Assembly (NCBI GenBank): GCA_002633005.1
Contig: NMRA01000483.1
Span: forward strand, 148,460-212,459
Reading direction: 5' to 3'
DNA length: 64,000 nucleotides
From: Phoronis australis
Taxonomy: Eukaryota; Phoronida; Phoronidae
The notes under the pieces were generated by a model. That model was not told the DNA's origin and made no database searches. It worked only from the letters and a program-made list of their open reading frames with translations. A program made the position numbers and the translations under genes. Below are positions 1-13,300 of the stretch, one piece after another. Position 1 is the first letter of the stretch; each line of letters opens with the position of its first letter.

Positions 1-540
1 AAAACTGCCACTAGGAGGCGCCACAGTAGTCGAAATCGTCGGAAAATCATCGTCAACCGTCCTCTACATAGTAAGCACATACATGCCAATTTTCACAATC
101 ATCCTTTGAGCGGTTTGGTTGATAGAGGGGTGGAAGCACAAAAACAGACTCGAAAACAGTAAAAATGGCCACTAGGTGGCGCAAACTATGTCGAATCCAT
201 CCGAAAACGGCAGGATAGCGTCATCTCACTACTAGGTGCCTACATACCAAATTTCATGAAAATCCGTTCAGGACTTTTGAAGATACAAAGGTAAGCGTAA
301 AAAACTAAAATTGCCACTAGGGGGCACACCGGTAGTCGGATCCATCCGAAAGTTCGCACATGCCGTCCCATTCATGAATGGAACATATGTGCCAAATTTC
401 ATGAATGTATGTCAAAGGGTTTTGGAGATAGAGCAGCGGACGCCGGACGGACGCCGCCCGGACGGACGGATGGCCGGACAGAGATGACGGCATAATGCGT
501 CCACATATAAATATGTGGGCGCATAAAAAGGATAGATTTG
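1..540 (+). repeat. interspersed monomer repeat with hairpin tail (family A)
   Basis: Three monomers start at about 9, 169 and 314, each with the signature ccactaggNggcgc, then a cgaatccatccgaaa-type block and a caaatttcatgaa-type block. They are followed by a GGAC-rich stretch (about 430-478), the line acagagatgacggcat, and a near-perfect hairpin at 496-523 (13-bp arms, AA loop). There is no coding potential. The same architecture recurs many times in this window. The layout resembles non-autonomous elements with tandem core units, but I cannot name the family. Confidence 0.8.
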
Positions 541-1230
541 GCAATTGTTTTGTCTGAAATTGGAAAGACTTTAGCTTAAGTTCATGTAAATTTTGAGAAA
601 GCCACCAGTAGTTAGCTCGTTAATGTTGGTTAAATATGGCCCCAAAAATGGCATTATTTTCCATGCAATTTTTTGTGGTGACTGCTTTCCAAGCAAATGA
701 TCAGAAGTAGACGACTATAACAGCTTTGTCAGAGAAATGTAATTCCAGCATCCAAGATTCTTAGACAGTAGTCATTTGAATTTTTGACGTGTTATTTCAG
801 TTGATGCCTAAGCAGTGATTGCACAAATTGATTTCACATTCAAAGTCACCAGGATGCTTCATTGTGGTTAACCGACAGTTACTTCAAGTTATTAAAAATG
901 ATTAAAGTAAAACTTTCAAATGTGAGGTCTTCAGTGGTACGTTCTATAAAGCCAGTGGTATCATATGTCTAGTTTTCATAAGTGAGGATTCAATAACCGT
1001 TCCAATTTCCTGAGATAAAAAGGATGATTGTGATAGTTTACCCTTGAGGAACCCCTCACTGCTGGGTCATAATCAGGTAATCAGTGTAATGATCCAAGGA
1101 GTGTAGGTCAAGTCAACCTAAATCCGAAAATCTATCAAAACACATTATGAACATCAATGAAAATAATGGGGAAGGCAAGCTTCAAAAATGTTCACCACAA
1201 GAAAAGTTACATTTAACTGTTCAAGGATAC
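541..1230. other. intron sequence, nothing recognised
   Basis: AT-rich intronic DNA between the family A repeat and the last visible exon. I searched the minus strand for the conserved huntingtin C-terminus (human HVISRMGKLEQ, DFYRHQIEEE) and for a U12 branch point, and saw neither. Confidence 0.6.
1225..1230 (-). promoter_or_regulatory. U12-type 5' splice site of the last visible intron
   Basis: On the minus strand the intron starts GTATCCTTGA. The minor-spliceosome donor consensus is RTATCCTTT, so eight of nine positions match. The matching branch point and acceptor would lie downstream, and none was seen before the window edge. Confidence 0.7.
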
Positions 1231-1391
1231 AGAGCTCTGAGCCATGGGTTGGACGACGAGCACGTAAAAAAGCACGTGAGACTCCAGACTGCCATTGAGA
1301 GCGGTGTGCGCTGGGTAAAGTTTGATAAAGACAGCATGACCCAGTGACGGACGACAGCATGCAGGTCACGAGTCATCAGCCAGTCAAACAC
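1231..1391 (-). CDS. HTT: huntingtin exon (last in window)
   Basis: 161 nt, phases 0 in and 2 out. It encodes [14 protein letters not shown], then [20 protein letters not shown] and [15 protein letters not shown] (human [49 protein letters not shown]). The reading frame meets a stop 8 nt past the exon, so splicing is required. The only usable donor is CT/GTATCCTTG, which fits the U12-type 5' splice-site consensus. The remaining C-terminal residues were not found down to base 1. Confidence 0.93.
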
Positions 1392-4300
1392 CTGTGGGCA
1401 ATCAGCGAATAATCGAATCATTCATTTTTACAAGAATCAGTTGGAATCGAGGTTCTAGCTCATCAGTTAGATTTTTGAAAAAAATGTTATATGTCATGGA
1501 CACCGACATATGTGTCAATGTTGACAGCATTATATTGTCGCAATTGGCATATATTGTAGCCCAAGTGACAATAAGCATCGAGTAAGACAATAGATCTCAT
1601 AACAAAATCATTTGAATTTGAAGTTCCGACAAAGCAAAAATGCTTTTCACTCAACAAAAAAAACACAAATTAATTATAAAGTATCTGTTGTTTTAAGGCA
1701 AGATTTTTGATTCCTCAGTCCATGGGATTCAGAAGCTATATACTTTTTATGTCCACAATGGACAATTAAGTTGTTTGATGAAAATTAAAATTAATGTAAT
1801 TAGACCCTATGAAGGCCGACCATTACTTTCAACAGAATACCTGACATAAATTGACAATCAATGACTGTGAGACACTTAAAGGACTTTTTCACTTGTTTAG
1901 CTGTCGGTGTTGAATTCTTGATTGAAGCGCTTTAAGGTTTCATATCCAATCCTGAATTGCTGCCAAATGAGCCTACAACTCAAGTCACAGCCACGCACAA
2001 TTTTGCAGTTCCAAATTTCAGTAGGGTTTATATAGCCAACCCCAGTGAACAGTTCTGAAGCTTTTTCTTGAGTATCTGATGCCGATTTTAATTGTTCTTG
2101 ATGGTAACGTGATCCCCTATTACGGAAAGAAATACTAAATGATACTGATTCTATGAGCTTAAGTGACATAATTCACTAATAATTTCCTTTTAGCAGTTTG
2201 AAATTTTATCATCATCAGTCTCACCTCAAACAGAACGTTGGCCATTAACTGAGGATGCGGCTGTTGATTGGACAGGAATTCACCAATAACTTTGTTCATG
2301 ATGTCCTGGGATGGGAAGAAGTCTGCTAAGAATGAGGGCAGTATGCGTGTCAACAGATCTGCTTCGCACGGGAAACCTTTTCGAATTCTGAAACATTAAG
2401 AGCTCATTACCAGTGTGACATCACAGAGGCAAAATTAATATAGAAATTGGACCTTCATCAAGTTGCTTTGGAATTTTTATCTTACACTCTCTGTATAAGG
2501 GCAGGCTGAAATTGTGAGATAAATTTGTGCTTGTGCAAATGAGAATCATAACTCACCTATCGAACAAAATTGTTACTCTCTCCATGGCAACAATGAGTGA
2601 CTCAGTATCCTGGGACCACGTCTCCGCCAAGTTCAATGACAGCTCGCTACCATCAGAAAGGTCAGGGCTATACGCACCTTCTTCTTTTCCTGAATGGTGA
2701 ACAAAATTAGTCAGATGACAATGCAGCTCCTCATTCAAATTTCATAATAAATTCTTTTTTCTAAGATCACTCAGATAACAGAAGTCAAGTCACCCCATCA
2801 TGTTGCTCAGTTACATAACAGAGAATGGGACATATCAACAAAACGCACAATAGTTGCTTCGCTAATATATTTCTCTTCTCTTCTCTTGCAAACTGGGGTT
2901 TGCTCTTCAATCACAGTTTGATTTTCAAATCTGACTTTATTTTCAATCTGCAGTTTCATAACGGTCAAGAAAGAATGTTGCCCCAAAGAGGCAGAGGTTA
3001 TGGATAACAAACATCTCTGTTCCCTAAAACCCAAACAAGAGAAGCCCCCCACAAAAGTTCAGGAAATGGCTGTGCTCAATGGCTCAAACAGTAGAAATCA
3101 AAATTGACATAGTTGATTGTTTGAAAATGACATGTAGAGCATAATGTATTAGGCTGGCTGAGCACAACAGAAGGAGTGGATCTACCGTTTTACTGTGTGT
3201 CTTTGATACTTGAATGTTTCCATTATGGCTTTTTACTTAATGTATAATGTGATTTGTTATCAATAACTGAATAATACTGTGCTGATCAAGGTTATAGCCT
3301 GTTTGGATTTTAAGCCAAAAAATACTCGCCCCAAATTTTCACCTACAAGAGCCCAAACTTATACGATTGAGATTTAATTGAAAGTGCCGTTTGTATGTAC
3401 GTTTCAGGTAAATTTAAGCTTCTAAAACACCTGAGACTAAGCTATGTTTGACCAAGTTTCAGGGTTGATGATGGAATTATTTGGTCTATTTTTATGGTGC
3501 TATTTTACCACGTGACCTATACATACATCACATCCAAAATTATATTACAACCAAAGATGAAAAACTCCACATACCAACATACATACAGGTGAGCATTAGG
3601 GCCAGTGCTGGCATCGCCCTCTGTGGACACGACATGGATAGCCTGTAACAATTTATGCAAATAATTAGTACAATGTTCTAGGGTACGTGTGGAACACCCA
3701 TTTGATTATGAATTTATTTTCTGGTTCACTGGTTGGCTCTAATAAGCCTGATGGTGGTGCAGTTGAAAAAGCCCAAATTAGTCTGTTGGCAAACAACTCC
3801 ATTTTCAGTGACAGTCATGTTTGGAAGGAATAATTGAAAACAGTATGGATAAGTATCTGAAAATTCTCAGCATTTTATTCTTCTGGACCAGTAATTATTG
3901 CCAAGATACTTGGTCATTAAACCAAAGTTTGTTAATTCAATTGTCAAACATAGTCCTGTTTATTGTGATAAGCCTACAAAAATCATCTAAAGACTTAATA
4001 ATGGGAGATGACAGCGGATCACATGGAGAATAAAAAATATCCACAGGTTTGTAGCACTACATAATGACACAAGAGCAATGCAGGCTTGAAAAATGCCTAC
4101 AGCTGCACCGCAAGCAGTATGCTTTGAGGGGTGCACAGATCAGCTATAGGTCAAGTGGACCACAAGGCCTCAAATTTCTGTGCCAATTTAGAGAACCTAA
4201 AGGTCGCCTTAGCATTTGACTTAAGTTTACTTTTGCGATTGGAATTTTTAAGGCGCCACATTTTCAAGTGTGTGCTTTTTCTACTACCTCAGTCTGTACG

Positions 4301-7300
4301 TTGTGCACCAACTGCATTTCAATTTAACCAAAAAACGTAAACATATAGTTGAATCCGTACACAATGTGCAGCCAGACCCTAAATCCCGAACAGTGTTGTT
4401 TGTCATTAAGTTTTGATCAGCTGCTCTCCATTGTCATAGTGTTAGAATCTGCATGCAATGTTATAGCTCAAGATAAAAATGCATGGCACACAATATTCAT
4501 GCACTGTTGGCTTCGAGTCAAGCAATCATAGTGTGCCAATGAATATTTTTAAGCGACAAATAACACCATAACCATCCATAAAACTATCACTGGGGTGTTT
4601 AAGGTTATGCTGAACCTTATCAACATGTCTGTGTATTTACTAGCCAAATATCTACAAAACTGTAAATTTCAACCCAGTAAAGTTTATATCTGATTCTGAA
4701 AGTAGAAGACCTGAAGAATTTGATTTTTGACTTAATCAATCTGCCATGAACATGGTCATATGACCATTGTTTTTAGTAAATTACAGGTGCAAAAAAAAGA
4801 AACTTAAGGTACACAGATAGCAAAACAACTTTACAATTTATTTATTATAACTGTTAGTAGCAATAACATTGATCAAAATTTTTTTGACATAAATTTAAAG
4901 ATGAACTCTCAAAAATGCTGTGGACAGTTTTCTAAATTCATTATGTCGTTCGTTTTCGTTTTATGCAACCTCCCAGTTTTTTTCATGAAAATCATAAAAA
5001 GTCCTTCTTTGATAATCTCTCATGCACAAATGGAACATTTTAAAAACAACTCCTACCAAAGTTTTGGAAAACAGTGCTTAAAGCAAAGTATCTGAAAGTT
5101 TCATACGAATCCGATCTACCATTTCTGAGATACGATATTCCAAAATAAGCCAAATTTCACTACTTTTCTATGGTCCTGCATAACCTTAAGTCAATAGTTT
5201 CATGTAATATAGAATAGTCTGTGAAAGCTGAAAACTGACGCGTTCGTGACACATCCTAGTCATAGCCTTCTGTATCAGGGCTCATAAAAATTTGTCAAAC
5301 ATTATGACAAATGAATGTGAATAATCAACGTTCAAAATCCTAAAAAACCAAAACAGCTCACAAGTTGTGGAATCTGTCCAAAAATCATCTGTGGTCAGTT
5401 GTATGAAACAGTCCCAATATGGACTCCGAAATGTTCTCTAGATTTTCAGCGTATTCATAGATTTTATTTACTCACTAAATTTGTTTTCTATCACTTTTTA
5501 ATTGGTGTGATCACCTCTTTTACCTGAAGTTGTGTATTCTAGGATCCTACAAAAATACCCTGAAAAGTTCAAAATGTTGCATAAAATGAAAACGAAATGA
5601 TAACTTAGAAAACTGTAACAGACAGTGAGTGTGAATTATGAAGTTACAGAGGGCTGAGGTAACCATAAAAAATTGCCTGCAAGAATTTAGGGGCTACAGT
5701 TGCAAATAACGAATGCTTGGACAGAGATGACGGCAAGTTGCACCCACATATAAATACATGGGCACAAGAAAATCAAATTCTACTTTCAGAAAATACTTTT
5801 AATGACTAAAAATCTATCAGTTAATGATGTTTGGATACAGATTTGCTAACAAGGTCCTATATAACCTAAATCGTTTTCTAATTTGATTAACACCATGTCC
5901 TGAAAACTAAGAACTTGGAGAGAAATTAGCAATTATATCTAATTCTTACAGACTGAGTATTCTTAATTTACGACTTACTTATCCATGCTGAGTTTTACCA
6001 GTGTGTCCACATCTGACTTGGTCAGGACACTCGCCAACACCAGTCTCTCCAAACCTCTCATGATGAGTACATACACATTAAGTGTGGTGATCTCTTCACT
6101 TGAGGATGCCATGCCAGTAGCCAGCTGTGAACATAAAGAGGTGAAATGGAAAACAGCACCAGTCCTGGATTTTTTCATCTGGTTCCTTTTATTTAGAGAC
6201 TAGGCCCAGAGATGGGCTTTGGTAATGCTGGAATGACTTCAGAACCGTAGTTTGCAGCTAAAATGAGCGTGATACTGCTTATAGCTCTTGACAAGACAAG
6301 ATTTATTTACATTACAGATATCCAAGAAGTTCCATTTGGAGCTGTTGAACCGAGGTTCCGACAATCAAAAGTTTTGGGCGGATTTAACTCATTCGTAGTT
6401 CTTGCGATACTAAGACGCTACATTTTTGTGTTCTATTAAGTTCATGTCAATCAGACATCAAATGAGATTTATATCACGACAATGGTAGAAAATGTCTAAA
6501 ACAACCCAACATGTTATTTGTACCAGAAGACATCTTCTGCAAGCCAGAGACATTAGGTATGCCTCAGGGACAAAGTACTAACTAAAATTCAGTAAATCTC
6601 AAGAACAGTACATTGCTGCAAAAATGCAAGCATGACCTCATAGCTTCTACATACCAAATTTCAAGCTAAATATTTCAAAGTAATGTGGAGCTATGGCTCC
6701 AGAAAGCAAAAGAAAATGTCCATCATAGAGCCACCTTAGAATTGATCTCAACCAAAGAAAATTATATAATCTATAGTTCTTTTAAGAACTTACTATAAAT
6801 CTCTTAATATCCTAAAACATATTGAAGAATCACATTGTGTTCGAATTTCACATCAATCTGCCAAAAGTGCAGCCTACAACAGGATTCAATTAACATGAAA
6901 GCTAAAAATCAGGGCTTGGAATGACCAATGATAAAAAACGCGGAAACTTTTATGGCCCAAAACATGCGCGCTACCCAGCCTTGCAATAGTCGACAAAAAT
7001 CGGTAGGACCTAGAAAAAAAAACGTTACCACCATCAGTAGCATGCGTCTGCGTCTTTTTATCTCGTCCATCCACTCCTCCACTCCCACCCCCACACATTT
7101 TTGGCTGCAGGGCCATAGTATTTGTCACCGCGGTTTACAATCACACGAGACGCCATTGAAAATCCCACCACGCTATCCCAGATGCCCCGGCAATGTTGAC
7201 AATTTACGGTAAAGTCGCGTGATTTTTGGACACTGAAAATTAATTCCAATAGAAAAAATTCATTCTTGGACGAATCTCGCGAAACATCATTTCTGTGGTG

Positions 7301-10300
7301 TCCAAATTTGGCGGTTCCTCCGAAACATAAAGAGCAACTTCCGCTTTTTGAGGTGAACGTCGTCGGCAACGCCGCGGTAAGAAAGGAATTTGCCGCAGAA
7401 ATTTTATATCAAATCCGATTTTTTTACGCGGAAATATAATAAAATGCGCGGACACAACATTTGAAAAAAGTGGAAATCTGCGTTTCCGCGGAAAATTCCA
7501 AGCCCTGAAAAATGATTAGTCAATAAAGGAACATCTGTCAAAAATCCAGACTCCTGACAATTATCTTTTTTATATTATCACATCTGTGCCAATTACAACA
7601 CACGTAGAAAAGTTCCTATCGTTTCATGATTTTTACTTCCCCCTGGTAGCGACTCATACCATGGTGGTGGCCATATGTAAAATCCAAGACAGCGACTATA
7701 CCAGAGGTCATGTTTTTTGAAAAGAGCACAGAAAATTACACTCGTCTGGTGGTCAAACATCCACACTTTCTTCAAAAAAGTGAATGACTTTATTTTTTTC
7801 AATTGACTACACCATGGTAGCAATATGTTCATGCTACAGTAATGAACTAAGGTGAGGCACCAGCTGTCACCAACTCAATCCCAACCTGCAGGAGGCGACC
7901 TTGTTGGTCACTATCCTCCAGCTCCTCCTGGAAGTTCTCCATAATGTAGAAAGTCACTGCCCACAGCAACATCAGGTGCTGTTCAACATTGATAGATGTG
8001 CTGAAAGTACAATTGAGCTGCTCAAAACATTGCATACATGCATCTGAACACTTAAAATGACCTGCAATTCACAACAGACAATTTTCCGAGGTTTCTAACT
8101 TGAATTTAGGGTACAAGTTTTCGTCAACAGAGAGTCATAGACACTAAACCTTGAATTCATGTCAATGTAGAACATAAAACATCAAAAACAATTTTGAATT
8201 TCGAGATTGGAGATTAGACCCTGTGCCCAGAACATGCTGTGGATTCAAAAGTTAGTTTCTTTGACAGAATGTAGCTTCAAGGTTGCTATAAACATGCATT
8301 CCATCAAAGAAACAGTTCTGGCCATAAAACTGATCTCAACTTACTTTAAACTGAGATGAGAAGTGGTTTCAGTGTTCGGAGAAAACTGACAGTTCATAAC
8401 TGCTCGAGACTATAGTCCCACACAAAATGATCTGGTGTGACAAGCCAACTTCAAAGTCTGGTTTCAAACAACAATAAACTATGAGCACTTTCAACAGTCT
8501 GACCCTTAATTTGACAAAGGAAAATTTTGAAACCAATTTTAAAATTTAAGTGGTCTAAATAAAAACTTAGTTTTTGCGACGAAAGGCATGTCTAAAACTG
8601 GTTAAACCAAGACAATCTGAAAGACAAGTCTTACTGGTTAAACCAAGGCAATGTGAAAGGCAATTCCATAACTGCTTGAAACAAGGCAAAGTGAAAGGCA
8701 AGTCTATGCTTAAATCAAGACAGTGTGAAAGGCAAGTCTTACTGCTTAAACTGAGACAATGTGAAAGAAATTGATGAATTTAACAAATGAAATTCCTAAG
8801 GCTTACTGAGACACAGCACTGATGTGCTTCAACAGGTACTCAGTCAGGATAGGAATTAGCAACTTGGTAGCATCGTTGATTCCAGACTCCAGAAGATAAA
8901 GAGATCCCCACAAGGTGAAAGTTCGTGTTGGCAGATGAGCACTTCTAAGGTTGGCCTCAACCAGCTTGCATATTCTCTCTGCCATGGCCATGTCCTTTTT
9001 GAATAGGAAAAAAAACAAAATGTATTTCAGGTTCAATCGTGCTTATTGTGTACATCCACCAGGTCAAAATGCTGCTGCCATGAAACTCAAAACCATCGAA
9101 GACTAGCTGAAAATGAAAATGGAGTCAATTACAGTAACAAGAAGAAACTGTTAAGTGAGTGGATTGGTGACCAGGGAGCTAAATGGCCTGAAAAGTGACA
9201 GAATGTCTTCAAAATAGTCACATGACCACTTCTCCAAATCCTTTTCCATTAAGTTGGTGTTTTTTCAGTTTGCACACACATACGAGTATCAAAATACCTT
9301 CTGTCACAAACGAATATGTTGATTAAGATCCCCAAGCTTACACGTATCAATGATACATAACTTTAATCTATTAAGCATGTTCCTTACGTAGTCCATATAA
9401 TGCAAATAAACTGTTACATAGTATTACATATTACACTGAGAAAATGACACAAGTAGACAACTGACAAAGCCATAGACGAAGATGAGAGCCGTCTCAACCA
9501 GGAACAGCTAGTAGGCCCCGTGAGTAAAGGCCGGAAGGGTATTGGATTCGGTGCTAGCTCAAGAAACGATCTGAGATCCAAGAGTCTACAAGACTCCATC
9601 ACATCTAAAGTGAGGACATCTGATGAAGATGCGTAACGTAACCAGAACTAAGAAGATGGGCCAACAAGGCACATGGACTAAATGGGAGAACATGATATAA
9701 TTTGTGGAAGATGACACCCCTGTGAGTGAAGTTTCTCATGTATTACCTAAACCAAATAGCCGGAGTATTTGAGGAGTATCAGATGTTGCAAGGTGCCAGT
9801 AGTGCAGCTTAGAGCACATACACACACCTTGCCTTAGCAACAGGGCGATACATGTGAAGCCAGACCCAAGTACTCAAGGTAACAGCGAAGCATTACTATA
9901 GTAAATCAAGACTGAAGAGACAGAAACATCAGTTCATCAATTTCAGAACAGCCAGGGATCAAGTGCAGCGGCAAATGAAGACGCTAACCCAGGGGATTAT
10001 CAATACTACAGATGATCGGAAGATGGTTGCAGACATATGGTGTCAAGTTACCTACTACATGAAAGAAAATACATTGCCGCAAGGCAAAAACACCACTTTC
10101 CCACAGTATCAGAGATAGCTCCAACTGAGCACAACTTACCATTCCAACAACAGCTGCTGCCTTACACATCCCAACTACCATGTACTGACCAAGGATCTCA
10201 TCTTCCAATGGATGAACTCGTTGCACCTCAGCCAACGTCTCCAGCATCCAGTCAAATTGATGTTTCTCAGTGAACAAGTCAGACAGTGTAACAATCTGTA

Positions 10301-13300
10301 AAGAATACAATATAATTACTAATCCGTTACCTTAACAATGCACTAACTGCACAGTTATAATCGGTCCTGCTCCTGTAAGAAACCACCGTACTTGTCCAAC
10401 TTAACCCCTCAGTTTAGGTGAAGCACCACCCCTCTGAAATTTCCAAATGTTCACTTTGCACATTCTTGGCTTACCGAGAGATGTAAATCAATGGTTCTTT
10501 TGGTTCTTATTATTGCAGGCGGTCTGGTGCACCTTGTACCAGACATGCGCAGGCCGCGCATGTGGGCTCATTACACTGATCACCTGGAACTATTTTGGTG
10601 CTTTATCAATATATTGTTAAAACCGAGCTGAGGAGTTAGAAACCTGACTCAAGGGTGTACCAGACTGTGTGGCCCAGTGGGATTTGAACCCACGACATTG
10701 AGTAAAGAAGGCGGGTACCTACCACACCTGCCTCCTCTCTTTTGGTCCTTACTCATTCATACATTATCAAGGTAGGATGCAAACATGGTGAATACTTTAA
10801 CGTACTAAGCAAATAAACCTCCTGGTCAACGACCACTGACTTATCATTTTTGTTTGTTTTAAACTCTCATTCTTGGCTTAGCAACCTTATGGATGAAGAA
10901 AAATGACTGCAACTGGATGTTTCTTTGCATATTCACCCCAGACACCGGTGACAATAATGACACACCCACATCAATCATGAAGACGCAAACATTGATGATG
11001 TCACCGAGTGAAACCATCACCAAAGCAAATGATTTCTGAAAGATCTGTCAGAGGTGCCAGAGATGCAAAACAAAAAATCAATGGATGAAGACACTCCTCA
11101 GGAAATCAATGAATGAAGAGAGATTTCCCGAAGTAACCAAATGTGGAATGAGTACGTAACATATGTAGCAATAACAGTACATCAAGATGCAGTTTATTAT
11201 ACAACGGACACTCACCGATTTAACTGTCTCATTAACTTGCATCAACACTGACTTGGTAATATTGCAAGAGAGCCACTGACTGTAGAGATCCAGCAGGAAC
11301 TGTAGACACGAGTAAAGGTCGAGTCCACTCAATGACGATGACCTCTCACGCGCCTCAACGCCTAGTGTGATTGGCTGAATGGGTTGGTCATCAAGCTTCT
11401 CAGAATTTTGCAAGTTCACATCTAGCATGCCCACCACGGACCAGATGGACTCGGTGGACATCTGGTGAAGGCAAGTTGAAAAAAAAAATAATCAGTAAAC
11501 CATATCATCTTCATGCATTGCTAAGACTATGTAGATGAATCATGATTCATGATTAAGCAACAAAGGTTGACTATTCTAACGAGGACACAAAATAGTCACC
11601 TCTGGTCAGTTGTATAATTGTCAGTTACTCTTAAGGTTATCTACTATGACCTTAATAAATGACCTCAACTCTAAGTCAAATATTAAAAAAAGCCTTGTCA
11701 ACCATTAAAAGTATATTATATAATTATATTCTGAAAGGAGAAATATCAAGGATTCTTAATATGCTTCTTAATACAGCTGAGTCTTTATTACTGTCACGTG
11801 ACTAAAGTATGTTTTTGAATGCAAGAAAGATACATTCATAGCAAAATAATACCCAAGCTGGTTTTACTAAAACTTTAAAAGGGAACTGTAATTTATTCTG
11901 AATAAATTCTGGATAGTTTTCTATGAATTGTTGATCAATTTCACAAATAATTCAACACCAAAAATTAAACTTATATTCTCTAACGAAGCTAAAAAAATTA
12001 CCGGCTTGGAGCACTGCTTAGTCTCGTGACGTATTTGGCGGGGGCAAAGTCACTGTCCTGTGTTAGCGTGCAATCAAGTAGCGTTTTTCATATTGTCGGA
12101 ATAAGAAATTTTAGTGTGAAATGTCGGGTCACCAGGGATACCTGTTTGAGCCGAGTCATCGTCATCGTCAGACGAAAATTTGCCGGTGCAACTGGTGTCA
12201 GTGACTGTACCGAGGGCAATGTGGACTCTAGCCATCCAGTCAGCCAGCTGTCAGCCAATACTCCGGCAGCTCTGTAAACTTGAAGGGTTGGTAAGTTACC
12301 TACTATAGCTGTATGAAGACTATCGTACCACTGTGTGTTGAGCTCCGTTAACCCCGAAATTTCAGACAACCGTTGACTACCCGGGTATAGTTGACTCAGT
12401 TATGCTCGTCACCTCGTAGTAAAACTTAGGCTACATCAACATATAAAGCTAACGGACCGGCGGGGGCGCATGCAAAATCTGGTATAGTCACCCGACACTC
12501 CCATTGTTCGTTGCAGCCGTTTAAATGGAAAACAATCAAATAAACGTCATTTGGTAGCATAATTTGCCGCCTTTTTAACAAAGAAGTGTGTCGTCCGTTT
12601 CAAGAACAGCACGCTCGTGACACGGCGCACGCGCCATTTCATAAAAATTTGAGACGTCTTTCGGGACATGATAACAGCTTCGCAGCACCAAGGTTGTTCT
12701 AAAATTCGGTTTGCTGATGTAAAAATACTAAAAACTTGAAACAAAATGAAACAAGCTCCGATAATTTGTTATAACATGTACGCAACCTAGGTACCGTCAG
12801 CGACGAACACTTGATAAAAGAATCAGGGGGAAAAGAAACTGGTAAAGGTCAGGTGACGTAATCGCAAAAAGCCGAGAACACATCACAATTTTACTAGCAG
12901 CAGCCGATGAACGATCGCTAACATTTCCAACACCGGTAAATACAGAAGTTAGTTTACTCTAGGAACCTGGTTCCTAGGTTTACTCAAGGATGACTTAGTT
13001 TTAATGACATTTATTGAGTCAGATTTTATTTGTACATTTTTACCCATATCGGCTAAAACCTGTAGGCCCATATCTACACTGAGCTTTGGGCCAAGGCTTG
13101 GGTAACCCGGCGATGGTATGCGATGACCATCCCTTTAGAAGACGCCTTTTTCGAAGAGTTTGAGCAACCAGGTGCCATACAAAAAGGCATAGCGAACCTT
13201 TTACAGCACTGTGGCAAACAATAAAAAATAAGGACGATTGATACAATGATAAATTACGATGTAAACTCTTCAAATATGACATAAGCAATGAATGTGTAAA

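Larger units (their letters stand above)
1392..5978. other. introns between the last five visible exons, no other gene
   Basis: The introns 1392-2224, 2388-2556, 2690-3574 and 3643-5978 are AT-rich and apparently unique apart from a family A tail fragment at about 5718-5765 (acagagatgacggca followed by cccacatataaatacatggg). No coding, RNA or mobile element was recognised. Confidence 0.6.

Noticed and set aside
1221-1421. Treating the stop right after NPWLRALYP as the true C-terminus of huntingtin
   Set aside because: Human and other huntingtins continue for about 69 residues, and a U12-like donor lies just before the stop, so the exon is spliced.
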